Positions 17,156 through 26,712 of a stretch of 64,000 nucleotides of DNA are shown here, piece by piece (the stretch's first letter is position 1; every line of letters begins with the position of its first letter). Under the pieces are notes generated by a model. It made no database searches. It was not told the DNA's origin and saw only the letters and a program-made list of their open reading frames with translations. Source of the DNA: Mycolicibacterium tusciae (GTDB lineage Bacteria > Actinomycetota > Actinomycetes > Mycobacteriales > Mycobacteriaceae). The DNA lies in assembly GCF_002086795.1 (NCBI RefSeq), contig NZ_MVIM01000009.1, positions 1-64,000 of the forward strand. The letters run 5' to 3'. A program made the position numbers and the translations under genes.

Positions 17156-18746
17156 GACGGTGCAGCAGCTGCTGCGCACCCGCATGGACGACCAGGGCCT
17201 CGCGATGGCGCACGGCGACCGGACGTGGACGTGGCGCGAGCACCTCGCCGAGGCGTCCGCCGAAGCTGCCGCTCTGATTGACATGGCCGGGACGGATGAG
17301 CCGCTGCATGTCGGCGCGCTGCTGGGGAATACGCCGGCGATGCTGCGGTCGATGGCCGCGGCGGCGCTCGGCGGCTATGTGCTGTGCGGGATCAACACGA
17401 CACGGCGCGGCGGGGGGTTGGCGACGGACATCCGACGCGCCGACTGCCGGCTGGTGCTCGTCGACACCGACCACCTGCCGCTGCTCGACGGCCTGGATCT
17501 GGGCGGCGCCACCGTCGTCGACGTCGACAGTGCCGGCTACCGCGCGGCCACACAGGCCGCGAAACCGCTTGTCCCGCATCGTGAGGTCTCGGGCCAGGAC
17601 ACTGCGCTGATGATCTTCACCTCGGGAACGAGTGGTGACCCGAAGGCGGTGCGGTTCGCGCACGCGATGGCGGTGTTGTGCGGCGCGAGCCTGGTGGACC
17701 GCTTCGAGCTGACCGCCGACGACGTGGCCTACCTGTCGATGCCGCTGTTCCACTCGAACGGCGTGGCGGCGGGGTGGGCGGTGGCGATCGCGTGTGGAGC
17801 GACGATGGTGCCTGCGAAGTTCTCGCCGTCGCGGTTTCTGTCCGACATAAGGCAGTACGGCGCGACGTACATGAACTACGTCGGCAAGCCGCTCGCACTG
17901 ATACTGGCGACGCCGGAGCACGCCGACGACGCCGACAACACACTGCGCGCAGCGTTCGGCAACGAAGCGACCGAACGCGATATCGAGTTGTTCGCCAAAC
18001 GTTTCGGATGCCGGGTCGTGGACAGCTTCGGGTCCAGCGAGTTCGCGGTCGTGGTGATGCGCGAGGACGGGTGCCCACCGGGGTCGATCGGCAAGGGATA
18101 TCCGGGAGTCAGCGTCTATCACGCCGATACCGTGACCGAATGTGCGACTGCGGAATTCGACGAGCACGGCGCGCTGATCAATTTCGACGACGCCGTGGGG
18201 GAGCTGGTGAACACCTATGGTTCGGGTGGGTTCACCGGCTACTACAACGACCAGTCGGCCACCGATGACCGGATGCGGCACGGCATGTACTGGTCGGGCG
18301 ATCTCGCTTACCGCGATGCCGATGGCTGGATCTTTCTGGCGGGCCGCACCGCGGACTGGATGCGGGTAGACGGTGAGAATCTCGCGGCGGGCCCCATCGA
18401 GCGGATTTTGCAACGCATGCCGGAGGTCAGCCTGGTCGCGGTGTACGCCGTGCCCGATGAGCACGTCGGTGATCAGGTGATGGCCGCCGTCGTCTGCAAC
18501 CAAGAGCTCACACCGCAGCGCTTCGAGGATTTCCTTGCCGCACAGCAGGATCTGTCACCGAAGGCGTGGCCGCGTTACGTGCGGATCAACGACGAGCTGC
18601 CGCAGACCGCGACCAACAAGATCCTCAAGCGGGCGTTGATCCAGGAAGGTGTCACCGCCGGTGACGGTGTGCTGTGGGAGCGCGAGGCCCGCGGGCGGCG
18701 TTACTCTGCGAATTCGGCGCGCATATCAACCGCGGCGGTCGATTAG
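17148..18746 (+). CDS. Acyl-CoA synthetase, FadD17-like
   Basis: 532-aa adenylate-forming enzyme that activates an acid to its CoA thioester. LMIFTSGTSGDPKAVRF is the A3 phosphate loop, DSFGSSE the A5-like motif, YWSGDLAYRDADGWIFLAGRTADWMRVDGENL the hinge, and TATNKILKR carries the C-terminal catalytic lysine. In this operon it probably loads the short steroid side-chain acid before the FadE step. FadD17 of M. tuberculosis is a comparable enzyme, but the match was judged by eye. The 3' end overlaps the convergent P450 gene by 4 bp. Confidence 0.85.
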   Translation: MVETVQQLLRTRMDDQGLAMAHGDRTWTWREHLAEASAEAAALIDMAGTDEPLHVGALLGNTPAMLRSMAAAALGGYVLCGINTTRRGGGLATDIRRADCRLVLVDTDHLPLLDGLDLGGATVVDVDSAGYRAATQAAKPLVPHREVSGQDTALMIFTSGTSGDPKAVRFAHAMAVLCGASLVDRFELTADDVAYLSMPLFHSNGVAAGWAVAIACGATMVPAKFSPSRFLSDIRQYGATYMNYVGKPLALILATPEHADDADNTLRAAFGNEATERDIELFAKRFGCRVVDSFGSSEFAVVVMREDGCPPGSIGKGYPGVSVYHADTVTECATAEFDEHGALINFDDAVGELVNTYGSGGFTGYYNDQSATDDRMRHGMYWSGDLAYRDADGWIFLAGRTADWMRVDGENLAAGPIERILQRMPEVSLVAVYAVPDEHVGDQVMAAVVCNQELTPQRFEDFLAAQQDLSPKAWPRYVRINDELPQTATNKILKRALIQEGVTAGDGVLWEREARGRRYSANSARISTAAVD

Positions 18747-19984
18747 CGCGCCGGATTCACATATTCCACCTGCCAGTGCTTGATGCCGTTGATGAAGCTC
18801 GACCGTAGCCGCTCCGGCGTCGACACCGGCTGAAGATCGGGCAGATGGTCGGCGATCGCGTTGAACATCAGATCGATCGTCATGCGAGCGAGGTTGGCGC
18901 CGACGCAGTAGTGCGCGCCGGTGCCGCCGAATCCCTGATGCGGGTTGGGGTCTCGCAGAATGTTGAACGTGTACGGGTCGTCGAACACGTCCTCGTCGAA
19001 GTTCGCCGACCGGTAGAACAGCACCAGCCGTTGGCCTTTCTTGATCGGTACGCCCGACAGTTCGGTGTCGGCGAGCGCGGTCCGCTGAAAAGCTGTGATG
19101 GGCGTCGCCCAGCGGATGATCTCGTCGGCCGCGGTCTTCGGCCGCTCGCGTTTGAACAACTCCCATTGGTCGGGGAACTCGGTGAACGCCATCATGCCCT
19201 GGGTGATCGAGTTGCGGCTGGTCTCGTTACCGGCCACCGCGAGCGTGACGACGAACATTCCGAACTCCGCCTCGGTGAGCTGCCCGTCGGCCTCGGAGTC
19301 GATCAGCGTGCTGACGATGTCGTCCCCCGGCTCCTTCTCCCTCAGCTTCGCCAGTTCCATGGCGTAGCCGATCAATTCGACGACCGCCGCCAGCGAGTTG
19401 TGTTCCTCGAACTCGGGGTCGTCTCCGCCGATCATCTGGTTGGACCAGTCGAACAACTTCTCGCGGTCCTCCAGCGGGACACCGAGCAGGCCCGCGATCG
19501 CCTGCAGCGGTAGCTCACGCGCGACCTGAAGAACAAAGTCACCCGAGGACTGAGTCGCGGCGTCGGCCGCGATGCGCTGCGCCCGCTCGTTGAGTTCCGC
19601 TCGCAGCCGCTCGACGGCGCGCGGTGTGAAACCGCGGGAGACGATCTTGCGCAGACGGGCATGCTCCGGGTCATCCATCATGAGCATCGACAGCTTGGAT
19701 GCCGCAATCTGTCCTTCGACGTCGACCGACGGCTTGAAGTGCGGGACGACGGTCTTCGCGGCCGCCGAGAACACGTCGCTGCGCAGCGACACTTCGCGGA
19801 CGTCGCGGTGCTTGCTGACCACCCAGAAGCCGCCGTCGCGGTAACCCCCGACGTCGGGTGCCTGTTCGTTCCACCAGATCGGCGCTGCGCGACGAACCTC
19901 GGCGAGCTCCTCCGTCGGCAGGCGGGCGGCGTAGATGTCGGGATCGGTGAAATCGAAACCGGCAGGCAGATTCGGAGCGGCCAT
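18743..19984 (-). CDS. cyp125: Cytochrome P450, CYP125 family (steroid C26/27 hydroxylase)
   Basis: 413 aa. Haem-binding FGGTGAHYCVGANLAR, I-helix LAVAGNETSRNS and K-helix EIIR are intact. The sequence is strikingly close over its length to M. tuberculosis CYP125A1 as I recall it (GFDFTDPDIYAARLP near the N terminus, RKIVSRGFTPRAV, ITQGMMAF), although CYP125A1 carries a longer N terminus. CYP125 oxidises the terminal side-chain carbon of cholesterol or cholestenone to the acid. It converges with the igr-like operon and lies 9 bp downstream of a molybdopterin oxidoreductase gene with which it is probably co-transcribed. Confidence 0.9.
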   Translation of the reverse strand: MAAPNLPAGFDFTDPDIYAARLPTEELAEVRRAAPIWWNEQAPDVGGYRDGGFWVVSKHRDVREVSLRSDVFSAAAKTVVPHFKPSVDVEGQIAASKLSMLMMDDPEHARLRKIVSRGFTPRAVERLRAELNERAQRIAADAATQSSGDFVLQVARELPLQAIAGLLGVPLEDREKLFDWSNQMIGGDDPEFEEHNSLAAVVELIGYAMELAKLREKEPGDDIVSTLIDSEADGQLTEAEFGMFVVTLAVAGNETSRNSITQGMMAFTEFPDQWELFKRERPKTAADEIIRWATPITAFQRTALADTELSGVPIKKGQRLVLFYRSANFDEDVFDDPYTFNILRDPNPHQGFGGTGAHYCVGANLARMTIDLMFNAIADHLPDLQPVSTPERLRSSFINGIKHWQVEYVNPAR

Positions 19985-19993
19985 GAGTACTCC

Positions 19994-22243
19994 TCAAGAT
20001 GTTCGGACTCGGCACGGCACACCATTGACCACCTGAGTATTGCTGGGCACGTCGATCAGGTGGGCGGGGTTCAGCAGATTCGAGTTGACTCCGGGGTGGC
20101 CGTTGGCAACCCGCAGCTGGGTGCGGTCGAGCCCGTGGCCCCAGCCGTGCGGCAACGACACCACACCGGGCATCATCTCGTCGGACACTTCGACGGGCAC
20201 CGTCAGTGAGCCTTCGTCGGTGGATATCTCGGCAATGTCACCGGACCCGAGGCCCGCCCGATGCGCATCGTCGGGATGGATCAGCAGCGTGCAGCGGTCC
20301 TTGCCGCGCATCACTGCGGGCACGTTGTGCATCCACGAGTTGTTCGAACGCAGGTGCCGACGGCTGGTGAGGAGCAGCTCACCGTCGGTCCGCTGCAGTC
20401 GCGCGCGCAGCCGGGGCACGTCGTCGACCAACCGCTGATGGACCAGCTCGACGGTGCCCGACGGTGTGCACACCACGTCATCCAGGCGGCCGCCGTCCAG
20501 GTCCTCGAGGTGCAGGCCGTTGATGTGTTTGCGCACCTGCGCCAGCGTGAGCCCGCCGGGCCGCCCGCCGAGGTCGTCACCCCACGGACCGAGTCGAATC
20601 CCCATGTCCACGAGGCGTTCCGGGCCGCGTCCGACCAGCGCCGCCGTCGCCTCCTGCGGATCCCGTCCACTTAACGGCGTCCCCGGCGTCGCGCATGCGG
20701 TGGCGACCAAGCCGGCCACATAAAGGTCGTCCATCGCGTAGAGGTCCACGCCGGACACGGACATGCCGAGCATCGCACCGGCGAGCCGCAGCAGGATCTC
20801 CCACTCCGGTGGTTGGCCCGACGGGGGCTTGAACACCGGGTCCGACCATTTCAGGCAGGACGACACCGCGTAGATCCAGTAGAGGTCGTCGGCGTGCGGC
20901 CGCTCCAGCGGCGAGAGCCCCGGCAGGATGACGTGGGCGTGCCGGGTCGTCTCGTTGAGGTAGTTGTCCACCGAGATCATCGCGTCGAGCGTCGCCAGCG
21001 CCGCGTCGAGCCGGCGCGCACCCGGAGCCGACACCACCGGGTTTCCCGCGACGGTGATCAATCCGCGCAGCTGACCGTCGCCGGGAGTATCGATCTCCTC
21101 GGCGAGGCAGCTGACCGGAAACTGGTTGAACACTTCCGGCGCACCCCGCACCCTGCTGTGGAACCGACCGAACTGCCAGCCCGGACCGGTGTGGTCCGGC
21201 GGCTTCATGAACATCGGGGACCACACGGCCGGCTTGGGGAACACCGCGCCGCCCGCGCGATCCAGTGAGCCGAGCGCGACGTTGACGACGAACACCAACC
21301 AGGTCGCCAACGTGCCGAACTCCTGAGTGCATGCGCCGATGCGGCTGTACAGCACCGGAGTTTCGGCGTGGGCGAGGTCGTGCGCGAGTCGGCGGATGGT
21401 CGACGCCTCGATACCGCACGCCGCAGCGACGGTCTCCGGGGCGAAGTCGCTGGCCAATGCGATGACCTCGTCCAGCCCGGTGATACGGCCGTCGAGATGA
21501 GCGGGGCGCCGCACCCAGTTGTTCTCCTCGAGCGTGCGCAGGATCGCGAACAGGAGCAGCGCATCGGTGCCGGGCCGGATCGGCACCCACTGCGAGGCGC
21601 GTTGCGCGGTCAGCGTGCGGCGCGGATCGACGACGGTCACGGTGCCGCCGCGACGGCGGATCGCAGCGAGTCGGCCCATCAGGTCAGGGGCGGACAACAT
21701 CGAGCCCTGCGACGCAGCGGGATTCGCGCCGAACATCATCAGATGATCGGAGCGATCGACGTCGGGTATGGGGGCGTTCCACATGTGGCCGAACAGCAGC
21801 GCGCTGACGAGGTTCAGCGGCCACTGGTCGACAGTGCCTGGCGAGTAATACGCCGACATTCCCGCGGCTTGAGCCATACCGATGAGCGCGCCGATGTGGG
21901 TGCTCAATCCGAGGTTGTGGGCGACCGGGTTGCCCACATAGACGGTGACCGCGGACGCGCCGTGACGGTCGAGCACCGGTCGTAGCACGCGTTCGACTTC
22001 GGCATAGGCGTCGTCCCATGACACCGGGACATGACCGCTCGGTGTCCGCACCAAAGGTTCGCGCAGTCGATCGGGGTCGGTGTGCAGCTGGGCCAGCGAG
22101 GTGCCCTTCGGGCAGATGTGTCCGCGCGACCACACGTCGTCGCGGTTGCCGCGGATATCGGTGACGGCGTCGCCGTCGATGCGCACCTGGAGCCCGCACA
22201 TCGCCTCGCAGAGGGGGCACGTCACCACAGCGAGGCTGGACAC
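19994..22243 (-). CDS. Molybdopterin oxidoreductase (formate dehydrogenase/nitrate reductase-like)
   Basis: 749 aa, Mo/W-bisPGD family. Four cysteines at residues 9, 12, 16 and 44 (CPLCEAMC and HICPKG) should hold an N-terminal Fe4S4 cluster. NPVAHNLG stands where the molybdenum ligand is expected and has no cysteine or selenocysteine, so classical formate dehydrogenase activity is doubtful. The C-terminal molydopterin-binding domain (LLTSRRHLRSNNSWMHN, HPDDAHRAGL) is complete. It precedes CYP125 by 9 bp; the physiological link is unknown. GTG at 22243 lies 7 nt after TAGACT (22250-22255), suggesting a leaderless message. Confidence 0.87.
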   Translation of the reverse strand: MSSLAVVTCPLCEAMCGLQVRIDGDAVTDIRGNRDDVWSRGHICPKGTSLAQLHTDPDRLREPLVRTPSGHVPVSWDDAYAEVERVLRPVLDRHGASAVTVYVGNPVAHNLGLSTHIGALIGMAQAAGMSAYYSPGTVDQWPLNLVSALLFGHMWNAPIPDVDRSDHLMMFGANPAASQGSMLSAPDLMGRLAAIRRRGGTVTVVDPRRTLTAQRASQWVPIRPGTDALLLFAILRTLEENNWVRRPAHLDGRITGLDEVIALASDFAPETVAAACGIEASTIRRLAHDLAHAETPVLYSRIGACTQEFGTLATWLVFVVNVALGSLDRAGGAVFPKPAVWSPMFMKPPDHTGPGWQFGRFHSRVRGAPEVFNQFPVSCLAEEIDTPGDGQLRGLITVAGNPVVSAPGARRLDAALATLDAMISVDNYLNETTRHAHVILPGLSPLERPHADDLYWIYAVSSCLKWSDPVFKPPSGQPPEWEILLRLAGAMLGMSVSGVDLYAMDDLYVAGLVATACATPGTPLSGRDPQEATAALVGRGPERLVDMGIRLGPWGDDLGGRPGGLTLAQVRKHINGLHLEDLDGGRLDDVVCTPSGTVELVHQRLVDDVPRLRARLQRTDGELLLTSRRHLRSNNSWMHNVPAVMRGKDRCTLLIHPDDAHRAGLGSGDIAEISTDEGSLTVPVEVSDEMMPGVVSLPHGWGHGLDRTQLRVANGHPGVNSNLLNPAHLIDVPSNTQVVNGVPCRVRTS

Positions 22244-22789
22244 CTGTCCAGTCTAGGGATGGGCGTCATGTCTGTCCGCCGATTGATCCAGATCAAGGAT
22301 GTTGCGCCATAGCTTGTTTTCGCTTCCCTCGATGCCGGACAGCTGTCCGGAATCGACGGGGACACACAGCGATGTTGTCACCTGCCCCGACTCAGTCCGG
22401 TGTCCCGATTCGGCGATCTGCCCGTTGCCGACTCGTGGTGGTTGCGGCCGGTCAACAGCGAAGCGCGGGTGGGTGAGCACATCGCAGTGGTGTGAAACCT
22501 GTTGTAGGACAAGCCTTCACACACATCCGGTCCATGGTGTCGGTCCGTACACCTCGCCACCGAACGTGGTGGGCGGGCCAACCCGGCGTCTTCGGGCAAA
22601 CGTCGTGGCACAACTCGTTGGGCGTGGATTCCTCCAGCGTGCGGCCCGCGATGCTCGCCGAGGGCGTAGGTGCGAATGGCAAGGTTTCGCCGCTTTAGTG
22701 ACTCTTCGGCAAACGCAAGCTACGATGGTGACACTGTTGAAGTCAGGGCCAGTCGGGGGCCACTGCATAAGTTGGAAGGTCCCCGGATC
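22244..22789. other. Intergenic region upstream of hemophore-like gene
   Basis: About 545 bp between divergent genes. The left end has the TAGACT -10 of the molybdopterin oxidoreductase; TACGAT at 22721-22726 is a candidate -10 for the hemophore-like gene. I found no supportable gene; the reading frames here have no family motif and no ribosome-binding site. Confidence 0.55.
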
Positions 22790-23119
22790 ATGCTCACATC
22801 TCCGTTGAAAACCCTGGTGATCACCGCTATCGGTGGTGCTGCCCTGTCATTGACCGCTGGACTCGGGGTGGCTTCCGCCGACCCCATCATCGATACGACC
22901 TGCAGCTACCCGCAGGTCATGGCCGCGCTGAGTAGCGAGAATCCCGCGCTGGCAGAGAAGTTCAACGCGAACCCGCTTGCGGGCGTCATGCTGAGTACTT
23001 TCTTGTCCGCGCCCCCCGGTGAACGGGTGCAGCTCGTTCAGGAATACCAGGCCACGCCGTGGGGACAGAAGTACTTCGGCGCCATGGCGTCGATCGCCAA
23101 CACCTGCAACAACTACTGA
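22790..23119 (+). CDS. Secreted hemophore-like protein (Rv0203 family)
   Basis: 109 aa. The first 31 residues are a Sec signal peptide (LVITAIGGAALSLTAGLGVASA) cleaved before DPIIDTTC. The mature part has two cysteines, one near each end (TTCSYPQ and IANTCNNY), an all-helical look and the ALSSENPALAEKFNANPLA stretch typical of the mycobacterial haem-binding family that includes Rv0203. Role in haem capture is inferred. ATG at 22790 is preferred over earlier codons because the signal peptide starts there and GGAAGG lies upstream. Confidence 0.82.
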   Translation: MLTSPLKTLVITAIGGAALSLTAGLGVASADPIIDTTCSYPQVMAALSSENPALAEKFNANPLAGVMLSTFLSAPPGERVQLVQEYQATPWGQKYFGAMASIANTCNNY

Positions 23120-23138
23120 CCCGAACTTGCTGAATACG

Positions 23139-23179
23139 GCAAGTGCGGGGACCTCGTCGGGTGGGGCCCCCGCACTTGC
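23139..23179 (+). terminator. Strong hairpin, probable terminator
   Basis: A perfect 12-bp stem, GCAAGTGCGGGG with CCCCGCACTTGC, closes a 17-nt loop 19 bp after the hemophore-like stop codon. No U-tract follows, which is common for mycobacterial intrinsic terminators. It also separates this gene from the convergent DUF1906 gene, so it could act in both directions. Confidence 0.72.
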
Positions 23180-23235
23180 TAACAGCAGAGTGGTGCAGAG
23201 GACTTGGGGGTTTCTTGGATCGGTCGCGAGAACGT

Positions 23236-24045
23236 CTACCGCGCCAGTGACCACTGCCCGAAGTCCGGCGCGAGGACAAGGTCCACGTCCACGCTGGTCC
23301 CGCCCAGGATGACGCCCGGGTCGGTGGGTGTGACGATGACGTCCTGATACAGCACTGCCGCCGGCTCGCGCGCACCGTCGGACCACGCTCTCGTCTGCCA
23401 TGCCCACGCGTGGCCAGGACTGGTCGAAGGTCCGATGACACCGTCTTGGATCGCCCACGCACACGCGTTCGCGTGGCCGTACATGCCGGTGCGGTTCAGG
23501 CCCAGTACCGAGTTGATTCCTCGATACCATTGCACCGCAACGCTGTTCCAGGTATCAAGGTCGATGTCCTCGTCGACGCTGAAGAAGATCGGCGCGCCAT
23601 CGGGTCCACCTGCCGCGGTGTGCAGCCGCATGGCCGTCTGCGCGTCGGCCACGCCGCCGTCGAACCCCCGGGTGTAATCCGACGGCGCATTCGGCCAATT
23701 TGGTTTTCCGTACTGATAGCAGCTGACGACCTCGAGGCCCGCCGCTTGTAGGCCGTCCGCGTATTCGCGGGAGACGGGTTTGAAGTCGAAGTCTGCGCCC
23801 GGCCGTAACTCGGACACATAGACAAGTGCGCCGTCGAAGCCCGCCGACTTGATCAGATCTGGCGCGACCTGCCGGTGCGTGAAATCGATGAGCTTTGCCG
23901 GGGCGGCTGAGGCGCTTGGGGCGCCCGTGGTGGCCGCGGCGGACCCGACAACCAGGAGACCAGATGCCGAGAGGGCATATTTCAGTACCTCGCGACGTGT
24001 CGGCGCTCCGCCGCGATCGGGTGGTGGCGCACTCGAGTCGACCAC
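23236..24045 (-). CDS. Tat-exported DUF1906 glycosidase-like protein (Rv2525c-like)
   Basis: 269 aa. The N terminus has a twin-arginine signal (TRREVLKYALSASGLLVV) ending near SASAAP. The mature domain matches DUF1906 (glycoside-hydrolase-like TIM barrel): KLIDFTHRQVAPDLIKSAGFDGALVYVS, FFSVDEDID, GMYGHANACAWA. Rv2525c is an exported Tat substrate linked with cell-envelope properties; the enzymatic reaction is unknown. GTG at 24045 lies 7 nt after TACCAT (24052-24057), supporting a leaderless start. Confidence 0.85.
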   Translation of the reverse strand: MVDSSAPPPDRGGAPTRREVLKYALSASGLLVVGSAAATTGAPSASAAPAKLIDFTHRQVAPDLIKSAGFDGALVYVSELRPGADFDFKPVSREYADGLQAAGLEVVSCYQYGKPNWPNAPSDYTRGFDGGVADAQTAMRLHTAAGGPDGAPIFFSVDEDIDLDTWNSVAVQWYRGINSVLGLNRTGMYGHANACAWAIQDGVIGPSTSPGHAWAWQTRAWSDGAREPAAVLYQDVIVTPTDPGVILGGTSVDVDLVLAPDFGQWSLAR

Positions 24046-24104
24046 GCCGCGATGGTAACAAGGTGCTGTCTACATATGCTGAGGGTTGACCCGACGAGGT
24101 GGCG

Positions 24105-25607
24105 ATGACGGCTTCAGGTACGGCCCGCGCTGTCGCTGCTGTCCTGCTGGCGCTGACTGCGACGACATCGTGCAGCGAAACGTCCAGGCCGGAAGTTGCT
24201 GACAGTAGGCAGACTTCGCAGACCACCGGGTCCGCTACATCGTCGATGCCGCCAAAACCGCTCCCTGACAGAGAATTCGACACCGTCTCCACGCTCATCA
24301 GCGACGCGATTGCGGCACACGAGTTGCCGGGGGCCGTGGTCGTGGTGGGGCACGGCGGCGCGACCGTCTTCGAGAAGGCGTTCGGCCTGCGCAAACTCGC
24401 TGGCGAACCGGGGCCGGATGGTGCGCCAACGCCCGAAGAGCCGATGACCGAAGACACGATCTTCGATTTGGCGTCGTTGACGAAGTCGCTCGCCACGGCG
24501 ACCGCCGTCATGCAGCTCCACGAACAAGGCAAGGTCCAGTTCGACGACGCCGTCGAAAAGTATCTGCCCGACTTCAACCCCGCGCATGATCCTCAGCGTG
24601 CGGAAGTGACGGTCCGGATGTTGCTCACGCACACTTCGGGTTTGGTGGGCGAACTGGATCTGCGCGATCCGTGGGGGCTGAATGGTCCAGACAAGGGGGA
24701 GGGCATCCGCCGTGCACTCACCAAGCCGCTGGAGGGGGCGCCCGGCGCAAGCTTCCGCTACTCCGACGTCAACTTCATCCTGCTCGGGTTGATGGTCGAG
24801 ACGATCACCGGCCAGCCGGAAGACGCTTATGTTCAGCAGCACGTCTTCGGGCCGCTTGGTATGGGGGACACCCGCTTTCTCCCGCCTGCCAAAGCGTGTG
24901 GGCCGCACCAGATCAGGGGATCTGCGATCGTGTGGGTTCCTGGACCGCCGGAGACGTGTGCTGCGGGGGAATGGAGTGCAGGGGTCCTGCCGCGGGTAGC
25001 GCCGACCGCACGCGATGAGGAAGGTCGCGTGGATCCGGGCGCCAACCCCGATCTCGACTTTCTGCTGCGAGGCACCGTGCACGATCCGACCGCGCGCCGT
25101 ATGGGTGGAGTAGCCGGCAGCGCCGGGGTGTTCTCGACGGCGCACGACGTCAGCATCTATGCGCAGGCGCTGCTGGATCGGTTGGCAGGCCGGCCGAGCA
25201 AGTTCCCGCTCACACAGGCGACTTTGCAACTGATGACGAGTCCCGAGCAGCCAGGGCACACGCCCGAACAACTCGAGGCGGCGAACGCCGCGACTCAGGA
25301 AGCCATCGCGACAAAGCCGAACACCGAACATCCGTTGCTCGCGCCGCACTATCCGGCGATCCCGGGCCAGAATCTGCGCGGTTTCGGCTGGGATATCGAT
25401 ACCGGCCATTCCAAGCCACGGGGAATGGTGTTTCCCATCGGCAGCTTCGGTCATGTGGGGTTCACCGGAACCTCGCTGTGGATCGATCCGGCCTCAGACA
25501 CCTACGTCGTTCTTCTGACGAACGTGATCCATCTGCGCGGCAGCGCGCCCCTCACGAACCTGCAGGGCGAACTCGCTACGCTGGCCGCCCGGGCCCTGCG
25601 TCTGTAA
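24105..25607 (+). CDS. Beta-lactamase-like serine hydrolase, probable lipoprotein
   Basis: 500 aa. Residues 1-23 are a signal peptide ending in TATTSC, a loose lipobox with Cys23 as acylated residue. The catalytic SxxK is Ser124-Leu-Thr-Lys127 (DLASLTKSLATAT); YSDVN is the YxN counterpart and GHVGFTG the HxG triad. This is the class C beta-lactamase/esterase EstB fold; an esterase or D-peptidase role at the cell surface is likelier than antibiotic resistance. ATG at 24105 follows GAGG by 5 nt; GTG at 24099 overlaps the ribosome-binding site. Confidence 0.82.
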   Translation: MTASGTARAVAAVLLALTATTSCSETSRPEVADSRQTSQTTGSATSSMPPKPLPDREFDTVSTLISDAIAAHELPGAVVVVGHGGATVFEKAFGLRKLAGEPGPDGAPTPEEPMTEDTIFDLASLTKSLATATAVMQLHEQGKVQFDDAVEKYLPDFNPAHDPQRAEVTVRMLLTHTSGLVGELDLRDPWGLNGPDKGEGIRRALTKPLEGAPGASFRYSDVNFILLGLMVETITGQPEDAYVQQHVFGPLGMGDTRFLPPAKACGPHQIRGSAIVWVPGPPETCAAGEWSAGVLPRVAPTARDEEGRVDPGANPDLDFLLRGTVHDPTARRMGGVAGSAGVFSTAHDVSIYAQALLDRLAGRPSKFPLTQATLQLMTSPEQPGHTPEQLEAANAATQEAIATKPNTEHPLLAPHYPAIPGQNLRGFGWDIDTGHSKPRGMVFPIGSFGHVGFTGTSLWIDPASDTYVVLLTNVIHLRGSAPLTNLQGELATLAARALRL

Positions 25608-25644
25608 ACGGGTGCTGGCCAAGCTACCGAAAGGTCGAACATCG

Positions 25645-26668
25645 GTGAAGAGCGTCGTGATCGATACGCCGGGACAAGTGCGGGTGGAGACGCTGCCCGA
25701 CCCAGCTCTACCCGGCCCCGACGGTGCCGTCATCGAGGTGAGATCTGCCGCCATCTGCGGCTCAGATCTCCATTTCTACGAAGGCGATTACCCGTTGGGC
25801 GAACCGGTTGCACTTGGGCACGAGGCTGTCGGCACGATCGTCGAGATCGGCCCCGATGTGCGCACGTTCGCGATCGGTGATGACGTGCTCGTCTCGTCTG
25901 TCGCCGGCTGCGGATCCTGCGCGGGATGCGAAACCCGTGATCCGGTGACGTGCGTTGGGGGTCCACGAATCTTCGGCGCCGGCGCACTCGGCGGGGCTCA
26001 ATCGGAGCTGTTGGCGGTGCCCGCAGCGGACTTCCAGCTAATGCGCCTGCCCCACGACATCGACACCGAGGAGGCGCTCCTTCTGACGGACAACCTCGCC
26101 ACCGGGTGGGCGGGCGCACAGCGCGCCGACTTCCCGCCCGGCGGAACGATCGTCGTTCTCGGACTCGGTGCTGTCGGCCTGTGCGCGGTGCTGAGCGCGC
26201 TTACCCTCGGCGCGGGCACCGTCTTCGCCGTCGACCCGGTCGAAGGCCGACGACTTCGTGCCGAACGGCTCGGCGCCACCCCGCTGGAACCACCTGCTAC
26301 AGGCAGTGCTGGAGGCAACCGGCGGACGTGGCGCGGCCGCCGTCATCGACGCTGTCGGCAGTGACGGATCGATGTCAGACGCGCTCAACTTGGTCCGCGC
26401 CGGCGGCACTGTCTCGGTGGTCGGCGTGCACAACCTCGATCCGTTCCCGTTCCCCGCCACGATCAGCCTCATTCGCAGCATCACGCTGAGGATGACGACC
26501 GCGCCCGTCCAGCGCACCTGGCCCGAACTGGTTCCGCTGCTCCAGTCGGGACGTCTGGACGTCAGCGGCATCTTCACCGACACCATGCCGCTGTCCGACG
26601 CGTCGGCGGCATATGCCGCAGTGGCGGCACGGACCGCCGACTGCGTCAAGGTCGCCTTGTCGATTTGA
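25645..26668 (+). pseudogene. Zinc-type medium-chain dehydrogenase, frameshifted
   Basis: Two frames together encode a full medium-chain dehydrogenase. The first (to about 26280) has ICGSDLHFYEGDYP, GHEAVG, four structural-zinc cysteines (CGSCAGC and TC) and the Rossmann VLGLGAVGLCAV. The second resumes at about 26295 with QAVLEATGGRGAAAVIDAVG and runs to 26668. One extra base between about 26280 and 26300 breaks the frame (removing one G in ACAGGCAG restores it). The rest is undamaged, so it is a very recent mutation or a sequence error. GTG at 25645 follows GAAAGG. Confidence 0.8.
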
Positions 26669-26712
26669 GCCGAGACGACGTCGGTCGACTGCCGACGAAG
26701 TTGCGAGAGTCC

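Noticed and set aside
16770-18503. Long minus-strand open frame (577 aa) opposite DUF35 and FadD
   Set aside because: Arg/His-rich shadow of well-conserved coding genes; no motif or start signal.
22670-22789. Extension of the hemophore-like gene
   Set aside because: The signal peptide begins at the ATG at 22790; earlier residues are not signal-like.
24114-25454. Minus-strand open frame (446 aa) opposite the serine hydrolase
   Set aside because: Antisense of a gene with an intact SxxK and HxG; composition is shadow-like.
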